From the NCBI RefSeq assembly GCF_003458715.1, contig NZ_QRVI01000016.1, positions 1-54,581 on the forward strand: 54,581 nt of DNA. Direction: 5' to 3'. A program made the translations under genes and the position numbers. Source of the DNA: Eubacterium sp. AF22-8LB. Its GTDB lineage: Bacteria; Bacillota_I; Bacilli_A; Erysipelotrichales; Erysipelotrichaceae. Shown piece by piece: positions 16,856-26,068 of this stretch (position 1 is its first letter; each line of letters opens with the position of its first letter). A model generated the notes under the pieces. It was not told where the DNA came from, did not search any database, and saw nothing but the letters and a program-made list of their open reading frames with translations.

Positions 16856-17709
16856 CCAAAGATTCCACATGGCAATACACTGTTGTTTGTTGTGACTGGT
16901 AATAGGTTTTCACCACATTCAATGTGCCCGCCTTTTTCTTTTTGAATCGATCTAGATAAAGCTTCATTTAGTGTTGAACAGCTAAATCCTGTTGTATAGC
17001 AGTTCACGATAAAGAATAGGGCATCATCACTTAAGATTTTCATACATTCTTGAATCAATGGGAATAATTCTTCTTCAAGCTTCCAAAGTTCGCCATTTGG
17101 ACCTCTACCATAGCTAGGTGGATCCATTACGATACCATCGTATTTTCTTCCTCTTCTTTGTTCTCTTTTTACAAATTTAATGCAGTCATCTACAATAAAA
17201 CGGATCGTATGATCTTGTAGATTAGAAAGCTGCATGTTTTCTTTTGCCCATTGAATCATACCTTTTGAGGCATCTACATGCACAACTTCTTTAGCTCCGG
17301 CTTTTGAACAGGCCATAGTCGCACCGCCTGTATACGCAAACAGGTTTAGAATTCTTAAATCATCTCTTTTAGATTCTTTAATTTTATTGGCCATAAAATC
17401 CCAGTTGCTGGCTTGTTCAGGGAAAAGTCCTGTGTGTTTAAATCCAGTCGGACTGATTTTAAAGCGCAATCCTTTATATCCAATAGTCCAGAATTCTTTG
17501 ACTGGTTTTTTCATTTCCCAATGACCACCACCAGATTTAGAACGGTGATATACCGCATCCGCTTTATTCCATGCACGCTCATCTTCAATTGGCCAGATTG
17601 CCACAGGGTCTGGTCTTCTAAGAATCGTTTGATTCCATCTTTCTAGTTTTTCTTTATTTCCAGTATCAATAACTTCATAGTCTTGCCATTCTTTAGCAAT
17701 TTGATTCAT
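16837..17709 (-). CDS. Class I SAM-dependent methyltransferase (RlmI-type rRNA m5C family)
   Basis: A 290-residue Rossmann methyltransferase of the RlmI/RlmK-related family. Motif I is LNLFAYTGGATMACSKAGA, followed by VHVDASKGMIQWAKEN for the adenosine site, and motif IV is VMDPPSYGRGPNGELWKLEE, typical of rRNA base methyltransferases. It lacks the N-terminal PUA domain of E. coli RlmI, as many Firmicutes homologues do. The likely substrate is a 23S rRNA base; the exact position is unknown. It is a single-gene unit, divergent from the acidic protein at 17798. Confidence 0.82.
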   Translation of the reverse strand: MNQIAKEWQDYEVIDTGNKEKLERWNQTILRRPDPVAIWPIEDERAWNKADAVYHRSKSGGGHWEMKKPVKEFWTIGYKGLRFKISPTGFKHTGLFPEQASNWDFMANKIKESKRDDLRILNLFAYTGGATMACSKAGAKEVVHVDASKGMIQWAKENMQLSNLQDHTIRFIVDDCIKFVKREQRRGRKYDGIVMDPPSYGRGPNGELWKLEEELFPLIQECMKILSDDALFFIVNCYTTGFSCSTLNEALSRSIQKEKGGHIECGENLLPVTTNNSVLPCGIFGRWTND

Positions 17710-17759
17710 ACTTAAGTTCTCCTTTTAACTTAGTAATTATAACATAGATTTGCTAACTA

Positions 17760-17768
17760 TGATATAAT
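17760..17768 (+). promoter_or_regulatory. Extended -10 promoter
   Basis: TGATATAAT (extended -10 TG-N-TATAAT at 17760-17768) lies 30 bases before the start of the next gene, with no good -35. The same extended -10 form recurs before the genes at 27563 and 36870. Confidence 0.6.
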
Positions 17769-17797
17769 AGAGTGTGACTCTAGAAGGAGGTTTTAAC

Positions 17798-18979
17798 ATG
17801 TTTGTTCAAATGATTTGTAAAGATCGAAATGAAAAAGAAATGAATGAATTGTATGTTGTTTTAGGGCTTATCGCAAGACGTGAAGAAGTGCAAATTGAAG
17901 ATCGTTATGATCATGTTGATATCTTGGTTTGTCCACAAGGAAAGATCATTGTGACAGAAGAAGATGGCGACATGGTTTTACGTGCGAATACTCGTCATGC
18001 AGGCCCAGGCTTTCATGCGTTTGTGGTAGATATATTTAAAGATATTCAGGAAGAAATACCTGGGGAATATGAATTGATAGATGATATGGAATTTGATAAG
18101 GATGAAGATTTTGATCGATTGAGTTCTATGTATGAGGATGAAATGGATTATATTCGTGGTGTTTTGTTGGAAAATGAAGTGATGCGTCAACAGAATTATA
18201 TGTATGATGAAACGTATTTCTTGCCTCTACAAAAAGAAAATCGCATTCTTACAAGCCAGGGAGACTTGGATTTAAAGGAATTTAAGCATATGAATACACG
18301 CGATTTAATGGATGTTTTCTATGTTTGGAATGATTGGGAAAGAGATGCAAAATTCTATAAGAATTGTGCGTTAACTTTACTTGCCAAAGAAGGTGTTGGA
18401 AAGTATACATTAATGAATGAAAATACGATTAAACATGCGAATGATATTTGTGAATATATCGAGGCTGCTTATGAAAAGGATCATAATGTGGATCTTCCTT
18501 TAGATGCATATGCAGATTTATGTGAAAAGTTGGGTAGAGAGAATAAGTTACAGAATGCGAAAAACATGGAGGAGGAAGCTATTCAATATCGTATTCGTGA
18601 AGTGTACCACTTATTTGAAGACGCAAGAGTTGTTGCGAGTGGTGCTGCCGAAAGAAGCTATGATCCAGTAAATCAAGCATTATGTTTAATGTCACCCTAT
18701 ACAGATGAAGCACAATGGGATTGGTTGATTCAGGCTAGTAAACAACCGGGTATTGTCACAAACTTAGAGAACATTATGGAACAAGATCCAATTCAATATG
18801 ATAAGAAAACAATTTGGATGGATTCATGGCAAGAAGATGGTATCTATGTATTAGAGGCTGTACTTCGCTACAAAGAAAAATTCTTATATTTCCACGATGT
18901 ATGTGCCAAGGAAAAGGATTTAGCTTTCTTAGAACAATGCATTAAGGAATCTGGTTTTACGAAAACGCAACTAGATTAG
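17798..18979 (+). CDS. Acidic cytoplasmic protein of unknown function
   Basis: A 393-residue protein that I do not recognise. It has no signal peptide or membrane helix. The first 90 residues look like a mixed alpha/beta domain (FVQMICKDRNEKEMNELYVV, VDILVCPQGKIIVTEEDGD, then RHAGPGFHAFVVDIFKD). The remainder is helical and very acidic, with a conserved-looking C-terminal part (CLMSPYTDEAQWDWLIQASK). It begins with a perfect AGGAGG site 9 bases before ATG 17798. It is monocistronic between a divergent methyltransferase and a terminator before pcrA. The codon use matches the neighbouring core genes, so there is no sign of recent transfer. Confidence 0.75.
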   Translation: MFVQMICKDRNEKEMNELYVVLGLIARREEVQIEDRYDHVDILVCPQGKIIVTEEDGDMVLRANTRHAGPGFHAFVVDIFKDIQEEIPGEYELIDDMEFDKDEDFDRLSSMYEDEMDYIRGVLLENEVMRQQNYMYDETYFLPLQKENRILTSQGDLDLKEFKHMNTRDLMDVFYVWNDWERDAKFYKNCALTLLAKEGVGKYTLMNENTIKHANDICEYIEAAYEKDHNVDLPLDAYADLCEKLGRENKLQNAKNMEEEAIQYRIREVYHLFEDARVVASGAAERSYDPVNQALCLMSPYTDEAQWDWLIQASKQPGIVTNLENIMEQDPIQYDKKTIWMDSWQEDGIYVLEAVLRYKEKFLYFHDVCAKEKDLAFLEQCIKESGFTKTQLD

Positions 18980-19084
18980 AGTTGATGGATTATGGATTTA
19001 TTACTACTGTATTAACACCAAAACATAAAAAGATAGAAATTGGCAAAGCAATTATAAATAATTGAACCTTTTTGAATTTTATAG

Positions 19085-19111
19085 GTGCTCATATTTCTGA
19101 GCACTTTTTTT
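19085..19111 (+). terminator. Terminator upstream of pcrA
   Basis: Stem GTGCTCA/TGAGCAC with a 6-base loop followed by seven T. It ends the transcript of the preceding gene about 100 bases after its stop; the 105 bases between show nothing else. Confidence 0.88.
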
Positions 19112-19147
19112 GTGTTTTATGGTAAAATTGATACGGTGATTAAAAAT

Positions 19148-21325
19148 ATGAGTAACTCAATATTAGATACATTAAATGAAAATCAAAGAAAAGCTGCAAC
19201 GACAATTAACGAACATGTTCGTATAATTGCGGGTGCTGGTAGTGGAAAAACACGTGTCTTAATGGCACGTATTGTTTATTTAGTTGAAGATTGTGGGATT
19301 ATGCCAAATCGTATTTTGGCCATCACATTCACAAATAAGGCAGCCAATGAAATGAAGACACGTCTTACTGCACAACTTGGCAGTATGGCAAGTGTCGTAC
19401 GAATTTCAACCATTCACTCTTTATGTGTAAGAATGCTTAGAGAAGATGCGGATTTGATTGGCTATCCAAAAACTTTCTCGATTATGGATCCAGAGGATCA
19501 AAAGGCTATCTTAAAGCCAATTTATAAAACATTAGAAGTAGATAAAACAGCTATTTCTTATAATCGTGCTTTAGGTGCTATTAGTGCTTATAAGACAAAC
19601 TATATTGATCCACAAATGGCCGCAAATATGGCTATGGATGATGTGAGCATTACTTTAGCAAAAATCTATGCAGGCTATGAAAAACGTCGTAATGAAATGA
19701 AAGCTATGGACTTCGATGATCTATTATTAGAAGGACATCGCTTATTAAATAGCGTATCTTCTGTTCGTGAGAAGTGGCAAAATCGCTTAGATTACATTCA
19801 TGTAGATGAATTCCAGGATGTCGATCCAATTCAATATGGAATTATTAAGTTGTTAACAGGAAAGAATACACATCTATGTGTTGTAGGAGATCCAGATCAG
19901 ACAATCTATACTTGGCGTGGAGCAAGTGTTGATATTATCTTGAAGTTTAATAAGGATTTTGTGCCATGTCAAACCATCATTTTAAATGAGAATTACCGTT
20001 CAACACAGCCGATTCTAGATGCTTCCAATGCGGTTATTAAATACAATAAGGAACGTATTGATAAAGATCTATACACAAAGCTTCCGGGTGATGAAAAAAT
20101 CACGATGTTTGAAGGTAAAGAGGATAGTGAAGAACCTATCTTTGTGGCTCGTCAAATCAATGAAAAGCACAAGAAGGGCTTGGAATATAAAGATATGGCC
20201 ATTCTTTATCGTTCTAACTATTCTTCACGTGCATTTGAGCGTATCTTTAAATCTGTAGGTATTCCATATGTGATTTATGGTGGTGTTCGTTTCTATGAAA
20301 GACAAGAAATCAAGGATGCTCTATGTTATTTAAGATTATGTACAAATCGCAATGAAGAAGATCCAGATCAAATATCGTTAGATCTAGCTGTGCTTCGTGT
20401 AATCAATGTACCTCGCCGAGGAATTGGTGCGCGTACCATTGAAAATCTTCAACAACAAGCAGCCCAAAGACATATGAATCTATATGACGTTATGAAGGAT
20501 CCGATTGGATTGAGTACGGCTGTTACTAAGAAATGTGAAATGTTTGTGGATTTAATCGAAGATCTTCGTGAAAATAGAGAACATTACGCGCTCGAAGATT
20601 TCTTGGATTATGTATTAGATACGACTGGATATATTTCGATGTTGAAAGAAGATAGAGAAAGTGGCCAGGACCGTATTGATAACTTAAAAGAACTAAAAGA
20701 AGATATTGCCCAAAGTATGATTGAAGATCCAGAAATGACGTTGGAATCTTATTTACAGGATATTGCTCTGTTTACGGATAAAACACAGGAAACAAGTGAA
20801 AATACTGTAAGCTTAATGACTGTGCATGCCGCAAAAGGATTAGAATTTGATACGGTATTTTTGGTAAACTTTAACGATGGTGTATTCCCAAGCTCAAGAG
20901 CCTGCGATGAAGGTGGCATGAAGGCATTAGAAGAAGAAAGACGACTTCTATATGTTGCGATGACACGTGCGAAAAAATCATTGTATATTTCATGGAATAC
21001 AGGGTTTAGCTATATGCAGGATGCGTTTAAAACGCCAAGTCGTTTTAGGGCTGAAATCCCAATGGAATATATTGTGCAGGAAGAAAAAGAAGAGGCTCCT
21101 AAACAACCGAAGACTGTTGTTTCACAATCTTTAACGGGAAGACCAACTCGTGCTGCGGCAAACAAAAAGAAAGTGCGTTTACGTAAAGGGGATGCCGTTG
21201 AACATACGATTTATGGTCAGGGTGTTGTCCTTGAAATTCGTGGCGATGTCGCAACGATTGCGTTTGGACATACGATTGGTGTTAAAAAACTAAATGCATC
21301 TCATCCTTCTTTAAAGAAAGCTTAG
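19148..21325 (+). CDS. pcrA: ATP-dependent 3'-5' DNA helicase PcrA/UvrD
   Basis: A 725-residue SF1A helicase acting in nucleotide excision repair, replication restart and removal of RecA or RNA polymerase from DNA. Visible motifs: LNENQRKAA (Q motif), AGAGSGKTR (Walker A), ITFTNKAANEM (Ia), HVDEFQDVDPIQ (II), VVGDPDQTIYTWRGA (III), LNENYRST (IV), TVHAAKGLEFDTVFLV (V), and RRLLYVAMTRAKK (VI). The C-terminal tudor-like domain that contacts RNA polymerase is present (GDAVEHTIYGQGVVLEI). ATG 19148 is chosen because GGTGAT lies 7 bases upstream and relatives begin near this point; the longer frame would start inside a terminator. It starts the pcrA-ligA-camS-gatCAB operon. Confidence 0.95.
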   Translation: MSNSILDTLNENQRKAATTINEHVRIIAGAGSGKTRVLMARIVYLVEDCGIMPNRILAITFTNKAANEMKTRLTAQLGSMASVVRISTIHSLCVRMLREDADLIGYPKTFSIMDPEDQKAILKPIYKTLEVDKTAISYNRALGAISAYKTNYIDPQMAANMAMDDVSITLAKIYAGYEKRRNEMKAMDFDDLLLEGHRLLNSVSSVREKWQNRLDYIHVDEFQDVDPIQYGIIKLLTGKNTHLCVVGDPDQTIYTWRGASVDIILKFNKDFVPCQTIILNENYRSTQPILDASNAVIKYNKERIDKDLYTKLPGDEKITMFEGKEDSEEPIFVARQINEKHKKGLEYKDMAILYRSNYSSRAFERIFKSVGIPYVIYGGVRFYERQEIKDALCYLRLCTNRNEEDPDQISLDLAVLRVINVPRRGIGARTIENLQQQAAQRHMNLYDVMKDPIGLSTAVTKKCEMFVDLIEDLRENREHYALEDFLDYVLDTTGYISMLKEDRESGQDRIDNLKELKEDIAQSMIEDPEMTLESYLQDIALFTDKTQETSENTVSLMTVHAAKGLEFDTVFLVNFNDGVFPSSRACDEGGMKALEEERRLLYVAMTRAKKSLYISWNTGFSYMQDAFKTPSRFRAEIPMEYIVQEEKEEAPKQPKTVVSQSLTGRPTRAAANKKKVRLRKGDAVEHTIYGQGVVLEIRGDVATIAFGHTIGVKKLNASHPSLKKA

Positions 21326-21335
21326 GTGATCGATG

Positions 21336-23330
21336 ATGGATGAAAAGGCAAGAATTTTAGAATTACGAAAAAAATTAGAGAAATATTCAATTGAATATTA
21401 TGTATATGACAATCCAAGTGTAACCGACCAGGAATATGATCGATTAATGCAGGAATTGATGGCTTTGGAAGAGAAGTATCCCGAAATGTATGATGCGAAT
21501 AGTCCAAGTCAAAGAATTATTGGATCTGTGCTAGATGGCTTTGAAAAGGTTACGCACGATTCACAAATGTTGTCCTTGGGCAATGTGTTTAATAAAGAAG
21601 AAATTGAAGAGTTTGTTCAAAGAATATCGGAAAGTGTGGACAATCCTGAATTTGTAGTCGAATGTAAATATGATGGATTAGCCATGTCTTTACTTTATGA
21701 TAATGGAAACTTTACACGAGCCGTTACAAGAGGTGATGGAATCGTAGGAGAAGATGTTTCTAATAATGTGAAAACCATTATGTCTATTCCTATGCATATT
21801 CCCGAAACACGTCATGTTGAGGTTCGTGGTGAAGTCTATATGCCTAAGGCAAGCTTTGAACAATTAAATAAAAGACAAGAAGAAAGAGGATTGGCGCCTT
21901 TTGCGAATCCTAGAAATGCAGCTGCAGGATCCATTCGTCAATTGGATTCTGGCATTTGTGCAAGCCGTAAATTGGATGCCTATTGGTATTATTTCCAGAA
22001 TGCTTCTGATTTTGCACTACAAACACAAGAAGAAGCTTTAGAAACAATGTCTAAACTACATTTTAGAGTCAATCCACTACGTAAGGTTTGTACAACCGTC
22101 GATGAAATTTGGCAGTTTATTCAAAAAATTCAAGAAAAACGAGAGGATCTACCTTATGAAATCGATGGTATGGTCATTAAATTAAATAATTTGGCCGAAC
22201 AAAGAGTGCTTGGTAGTACCGCAAAGGTACCTCGTTATGCGACAGCCTATAAATTTCCAGCTCAGGAAGTTTTAACACGACTAAAAGACATTGTGATTAC
22301 TGTAGGTCGTACAGGTAAAATTACACCAAATGCTGTATTAGAGCCCGTACGCGTGGCAGGAACAACGGTAAGTGCTGCTCAGCTTCATAATGAAGATATG
22401 ATTGCGAATAAGGATTTACGTATTGGCGATATTGTTGTCGTGAGAAAAGCAGGCGAAATCATTCCAGAAGTAGTGACAAGTGTACCTGAAAGAAGAGATG
22501 GAACACAACTTCCATATCATTTCCCAACAACATGTCCAATTTGTGGATCTCACTTAGTTCGATTACCAGATGAAGCGGCTCACTATTGTATCAACCAGGA
22601 TTGTCCGGCTCGCGTCGTTGAAAGTATGATTCATTTTGCGTCTAGAGATGCGATGAATATAGATACATTAGGAGACAAGAAGATTGAACAGCTTCATGAT
22701 TGGGGCTATTTAAATTCGATTGAAGATATTTATTTTTTAGACCGCTATTATGATGAATTAATTGAAAAACCAGGTTATCAAAAGAAGTCTGTAGATAAGC
22801 TTCTTGAATCGATTGAAAATAGTAAAAAGCAGCCATTGGGAGTCATTTTATATGGTTTAGGAATCCGTCAGGTTGGTAAAAAAGGCGCAATGATTCTAGC
22901 TGAACAATTTGGCGATATCGATACTTTAATGCATGCGAGTATGGATGATTTAGTTACGATTCATGATATTGGTTTGATTACAGCTCAAAGTGTTATGGCA
23001 TTCTTCAAAGAGGAAAAGAATCGTCATTTGATTGATGTGTTAAAAAGTGTAGGGTGCACGTTTACGCAGGAAAAGAAACAAGTTGTACAAAGTCGTTTCA
23101 CAAATAAAACATGTGTGTTGACGGGAACTCTGGAACACTATACGCGTAATGAGGCAAAGGCTATCCTAGAATCTTTAGGTGCGAATGTTTCAGGCTCTGT
23201 ATCCAAAAAGACAGACTATGTCATTTATGGAGTAGCAGCGGGTTCTAAGCTTACAAAAGCACAGAATTTAGGTGTTGCGACAATGAGTGAAGAAGAGTTT
23301 GTGCAGGAGGTAGAAAATGCGAAAGAATAA
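21336..23330 (+). CDS. ligA: NAD+-dependent DNA ligase LigA
   Basis: A 664-residue NAD+-dependent ligase that seals nicks in replication and repair. In order: the Ia NMN-binding domain (YYVYDNPSVTDQEYDRLMQE), the adenylation domain with catalytic Lys in VECKYDGLAMSL, the OB fold, the zinc finger (CPICGSHLVRLPDEAAHYC and CPARVVE), helix-hairpin-helix repeats (GVILYGLGIRQVGKKGA) and a C-terminal BRCT domain (NKTCVLTGTLEHYTRNEAKA). Length is normal. Two in-frame ATG codons, 21333 and 21336, follow AGGTGAT; 21336 has the better spacing. It starts 10 bases after pcrA and overlaps camS by 14 bases. Confidence 0.96.
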   Translation: MDEKARILELRKKLEKYSIEYYVYDNPSVTDQEYDRLMQELMALEEKYPEMYDANSPSQRIIGSVLDGFEKVTHDSQMLSLGNVFNKEEIEEFVQRISESVDNPEFVVECKYDGLAMSLLYDNGNFTRAVTRGDGIVGEDVSNNVKTIMSIPMHIPETRHVEVRGEVYMPKASFEQLNKRQEERGLAPFANPRNAAAGSIRQLDSGICASRKLDAYWYYFQNASDFALQTQEEALETMSKLHFRVNPLRKVCTTVDEIWQFIQKIQEKREDLPYEIDGMVIKLNNLAEQRVLGSTAKVPRYATAYKFPAQEVLTRLKDIVITVGRTGKITPNAVLEPVRVAGTTVSAAQLHNEDMIANKDLRIGDIVVVRKAGEIIPEVVTSVPERRDGTQLPYHFPTTCPICGSHLVRLPDEAAHYCINQDCPARVVESMIHFASRDAMNIDTLGDKKIEQLHDWGYLNSIEDIYFLDRYYDELIEKPGYQKKSVDKLLESIENSKKQPLGVILYGLGIRQVGKKGAMILAEQFGDIDTLMHASMDDLVTIHDIGLITAQSVMAFFKEEKNRHLIDVLKSVGCTFTQEKKQVVQSRFTNKTCVLTGTLEHYTRNEAKAILESLGANVSGSVSKKTDYVIYGVAAGSKLTKAQNLGVATMSEEEFVQEVENAKE

Positions 23331-24387
23331 ATTAGTATTGGGTTTACTTGCTTTAAGCTTATGTGCTTGTTCTACCGGAAATAAAAATCAGGCGAATGCT
23401 TTAAATGAAGATACATATCAGGCAGTTTTACCTTATGAATCCAGTGATACTCGAAGCAAGCATGTGGGTTTGATACAAGATACGGATTTGCGTGTTGAAA
23501 TGGAAAGTGGCTTGATGGATCTATCGAAAAAATACTTTTCTGTCAATTCCGTAGGTTATAAGGTTCATCAGTTTTTAGATTATGATGAATTAGATGCGAC
23601 AGATGGATCTAGAGGTTTGCTCGGAACAGTTCGTGATGGAAATCCCAATGGATTAAATCCAAGTGCAGATGAAGAATTTGACACAGGAAATGGTATTGTT
23701 ACGAAGGCAACAATTCTAGTAGATATTTATGAATTAGACTGGTATACCAATGACAATCTAAAGGGGATTTCTTTGGGTTTAGTGGTGAATGGTGAATTAA
23801 ATGCATCGGATGGATCTACAGTTGAAATCTCAGATGAAAAAATGGAAAGCTATTTGGAAGTCACTTTCTCTAAGCTAGCATCCTATATGCATGAGCGTTT
23901 TAATGAAATTACGAAGGATATTCCTATTTTTGTTGCCGCTTATCGTTTGGATGATTCAAACACAACTGGAAAAGGTGGCTATGTTTATGAAGGTTACTAT
24001 AAAGGTGGACAAGGAAGCTTTACCTCTTTAAAACAAGAATGGGTCTTAGTTCCTAGCTCACGTTTTAAAGAATTGGATTCAACAGCTTATAGTGAATTTA
24101 CAGATTTCAAGGAAGATATTTCAACAGTGCTTCCAGACAACACATATATTACTGGGGAAGCTAAATTTGAATCTAAGAAGCTAAAGAAATTAAATTTGAC
24201 TATTACAGCACATGGAAAAACAGCTGGTGAAGTATTGGCTGTTATAGAAGATGTCAGAGACCAGATGTCGACTTTTGAGTCTAAAAAGTGTGACTATTTG
24301 ATTACGATTCTAAATGATGATACAGTGTATGCGTTAATTGAAAGAGAATCTGGTTCTAGTGAATGTAATGTGATCAGTAAGGTATAG
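23317..24387 (+). CDS. camS: CamS family lipoprotein (sex pheromone precursor family)
   Basis: A 356-residue lipoprotein. The signal peptide KNKLVLGLLALSLCACS contains a lipobox LCAC with the likely lipidated Cys19, and the mature protein is extracellular and membrane-bound. Position between ligA and gatC, as for YerH/CamS in Bacillus and Staphylococcus, and stretches such as VPIFVAAYR-like IPIFVAAYRLDDSNTTGKGG support the family. In staphylococci and enterococci the processed signal peptide of CamS acts as a plasmid pheromone; whether that holds here is unknown. The start codon lies inside the 3' end of ligA. Confidence 0.85.
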   Translation: MRKNKLVLGLLALSLCACSTGNKNQANALNEDTYQAVLPYESSDTRSKHVGLIQDTDLRVEMESGLMDLSKKYFSVNSVGYKVHQFLDYDELDATDGSRGLLGTVRDGNPNGLNPSADEEFDTGNGIVTKATILVDIYELDWYTNDNLKGISLGLVVNGELNASDGSTVEISDEKMESYLEVTFSKLASYMHERFNEITKDIPIFVAAYRLDDSNTTGKGGYVYEGYYKGGQGSFTSLKQEWVLVPSSRFKELDSTAYSEFTDFKEDISTVLPDNTYITGEAKFESKKLKKLNLTITAHGKTAGEVLAVIEDVRDQMSTFESKKCDYLITILNDDTVYALIERESGSSECNVISKV

Positions 24388-24397
24388 GAGGAGACTT

Positions 24398-24691
24398 ATG
24401 GAGAAGTTCAGTACAGAATATTTTCACAAATTGGCAAATGATTTGAAGTTTGACTTGAGTGATGAAGAAATCGAAGAATTAAAAAAGGATTTTGTTGCCG
24501 TTGAAGAACAAGTATCCCTTTTTGAAAAAGTGGACACAGATGGGGTAGAACCTATGGTTTATCCTTTTGAAGCACCTACAACATTCTTAAGAGAAGACGT
24601 TGTGAGTGATGTATTAAGTCAAGAAGATGCGTTAAAGAATGTGAAGGATGCACGTATGGGACATGTTCACGTTCCAAAGGTGGTGAAGTAA
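24398..24691 (+). CDS. gatC: Asp/Glu-tRNA amidotransferase subunit C
   Basis: A 97-residue GatC, the small subunit that wraps around GatA and GatB and stabilises the GatCAB complex, which converts misacylated Glu-tRNA(Gln) or Asp-tRNA(Asn) to the amides. The motifs FDLSDEEIEELKKDF, DGVEPMVYPFE and LREDVV are standard. It has a perfect GGAGGAG site and ends one base before the gatA start codon. Confidence 0.95.
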   Translation: MEKFSTEYFHKLANDLKFDLSDEEIEELKKDFVAVEEQVSLFEKVDTDGVEPMVYPFEAPTTFLREDVVSDVLSQEDALKNVKDARMGHVHVPKVVK

Positions 24692-24692
24692 A

Positions 24693-26066
24693 ATGGAAAT
24701 TTCAAATTGTGTAAATAAACAAACAGCGATTGAAAAAATCAATGCTGCACAACCAAAATTAAATGCGGTTGTAACAATGATTGATGAAGAGGCCAACACA
24801 AATGCAGGTAAGCTTGCTGGTGTGCCTGTCGCATTAAAGGATAACATTTCAACTCGTGGTGTTAGAACAACAGCAAGTAGTCGTATTTTAGATAACTATG
24901 TGCCTGTATATGATGCTACGATTGTTGAAAAGCTAAGAGCTGCTGGAGCTGATTTTGTATGTAAGGCAAGTATGGATGAATTAGGTATGGGTGGTACAAA
25001 TAAAAATGCTTATACAGGAGTGGTTCATAATCCTTATGATTTAGATCGTATTCCAGGAGGATCTAGCGGAGGGTGTGCAGCCCTTGTAGCTGATGGATGT
25101 GTACCTTTGGCAATAGGTACAGATACAGGGGATAGTGTACGTAAGCCAGCTGCTTATTGTGGTGTTGTAGGTGTTAAACCAACATATGGACGTATTTCTC
25201 GCTATGGCATCATTCCATATGCAAGTTCACTTGATCATGTTGGATATTTTACAACTAACGTTCAGGATGCTGCGTTAGCTTTAGAGGTTCTTGCTGGTCG
25301 TGATGATCATGATATGACTTCTAGTTATGAACCGGTTGGAGAATATGAAAAATTATTGAATAGTGATCTTACTAATAAAACAATTGGTGTATTTAAAACG
25401 GTAATGGATGAAGTTGAAAGCGAAGAATTAAAGGCTCAATTTAACGCTTTAGTTTCTAAATTAGAGGCAAAAGGAGCTAAAATCGTAGAGGTTGAAATGC
25501 CGAAAGAATACATGGAATTAATTGCGCCTGTATATAAAACAATTGCGAATGCCGAAGCAACCGCAAACCATTCAAATTTAGATGGTATTCGTTTTGGTAT
25601 GCGCGAAGATGGTAGTGATTTAGAAGAGATCATGACAAATACACGTACAAAAGGATTCTCAAGCTATGTTCGTGCTCGTTTCGTGATTGGTTCTTATTCT
25701 TTATTCGAAGAAAACCAGGATCGTTTATTCAGAAAAGCCCAAAAGATTCGTCGCTTAATTGTTCAAGCTTACGCGAAGATGTTTGAGAAATGCGATGCCG
25801 TATTATGTGTTGCAGCACCTACGATTGCGCCATTGATCAATGAAAGTTCAAATGTTCGTTTTGGCGTATCTAGCTTTGCCGAAGAACACATGCAGTTACA
25901 AAATTTCTCAGGCTATCCAAGTATTACACTTCCATTAGGTAAAGTGGATTCTATGCCTGTGGCTGTGAATTTAACTTGTAAACCTTTTGAGGAACAAAAA
26001 ATGTTTGATGTTTCAAGTGCAATTGAAGAATGCACAGGCTTAAAAGGTCAATGTTTGGAGGGATAA
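24693..26066 (+). CDS. gatA: Asp/Glu-tRNA amidotransferase subunit A
   Basis: A 457-residue amidase-signature protein that releases ammonia from glutamine for GatB. The catalytic Lys lies in VALKDNIS, the cis-Ser in GGSSGG, and the nucleophile Ser in TGDSVRKPAAYCG. Most GatA proteins have TGGSIRQPA at the last site; the Gly-to-Asp change next to the nucleophile is unusual among the sequences I know, but the rest of the site (GVVGVKPTYGRISR) is intact. The N-terminus is shorter than in Bacillus GatA. It is tightly packed between gatC and gatB. Confidence 0.93.
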   Translation: MEISNCVNKQTAIEKINAAQPKLNAVVTMIDEEANTNAGKLAGVPVALKDNISTRGVRTTASSRILDNYVPVYDATIVEKLRAAGADFVCKASMDELGMGGTNKNAYTGVVHNPYDLDRIPGGSSGGCAALVADGCVPLAIGTDTGDSVRKPAAYCGVVGVKPTYGRISRYGIIPYASSLDHVGYFTTNVQDAALALEVLAGRDDHDMTSSYEPVGEYEKLLNSDLTNKTIGVFKTVMDEVESEELKAQFNALVSKLEAKGAKIVEVEMPKEYMELIAPVYKTIANAEATANHSNLDGIRFGMREDGSDLEEIMTNTRTKGFSSYVRARFVIGSYSLFEENQDRLFRKAQKIRRLIVQAYAKMFEKCDAVLCVAAPTIAPLINESSNVRFGVSSFAEEHMQLQNFSGYPSITLPLGKVDSMPVAVNLTCKPFEEQKMFDVSSAIEECTGLKGQCLEG

Positions 26067-26068
26067 GA

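Noticed and set aside
17750..17768. TTGCTA with TATAAT as a paired promoter before the acidic protein
   Set aside because: The spacer is about 7 bases, too short; the extended -10 alone is kept.
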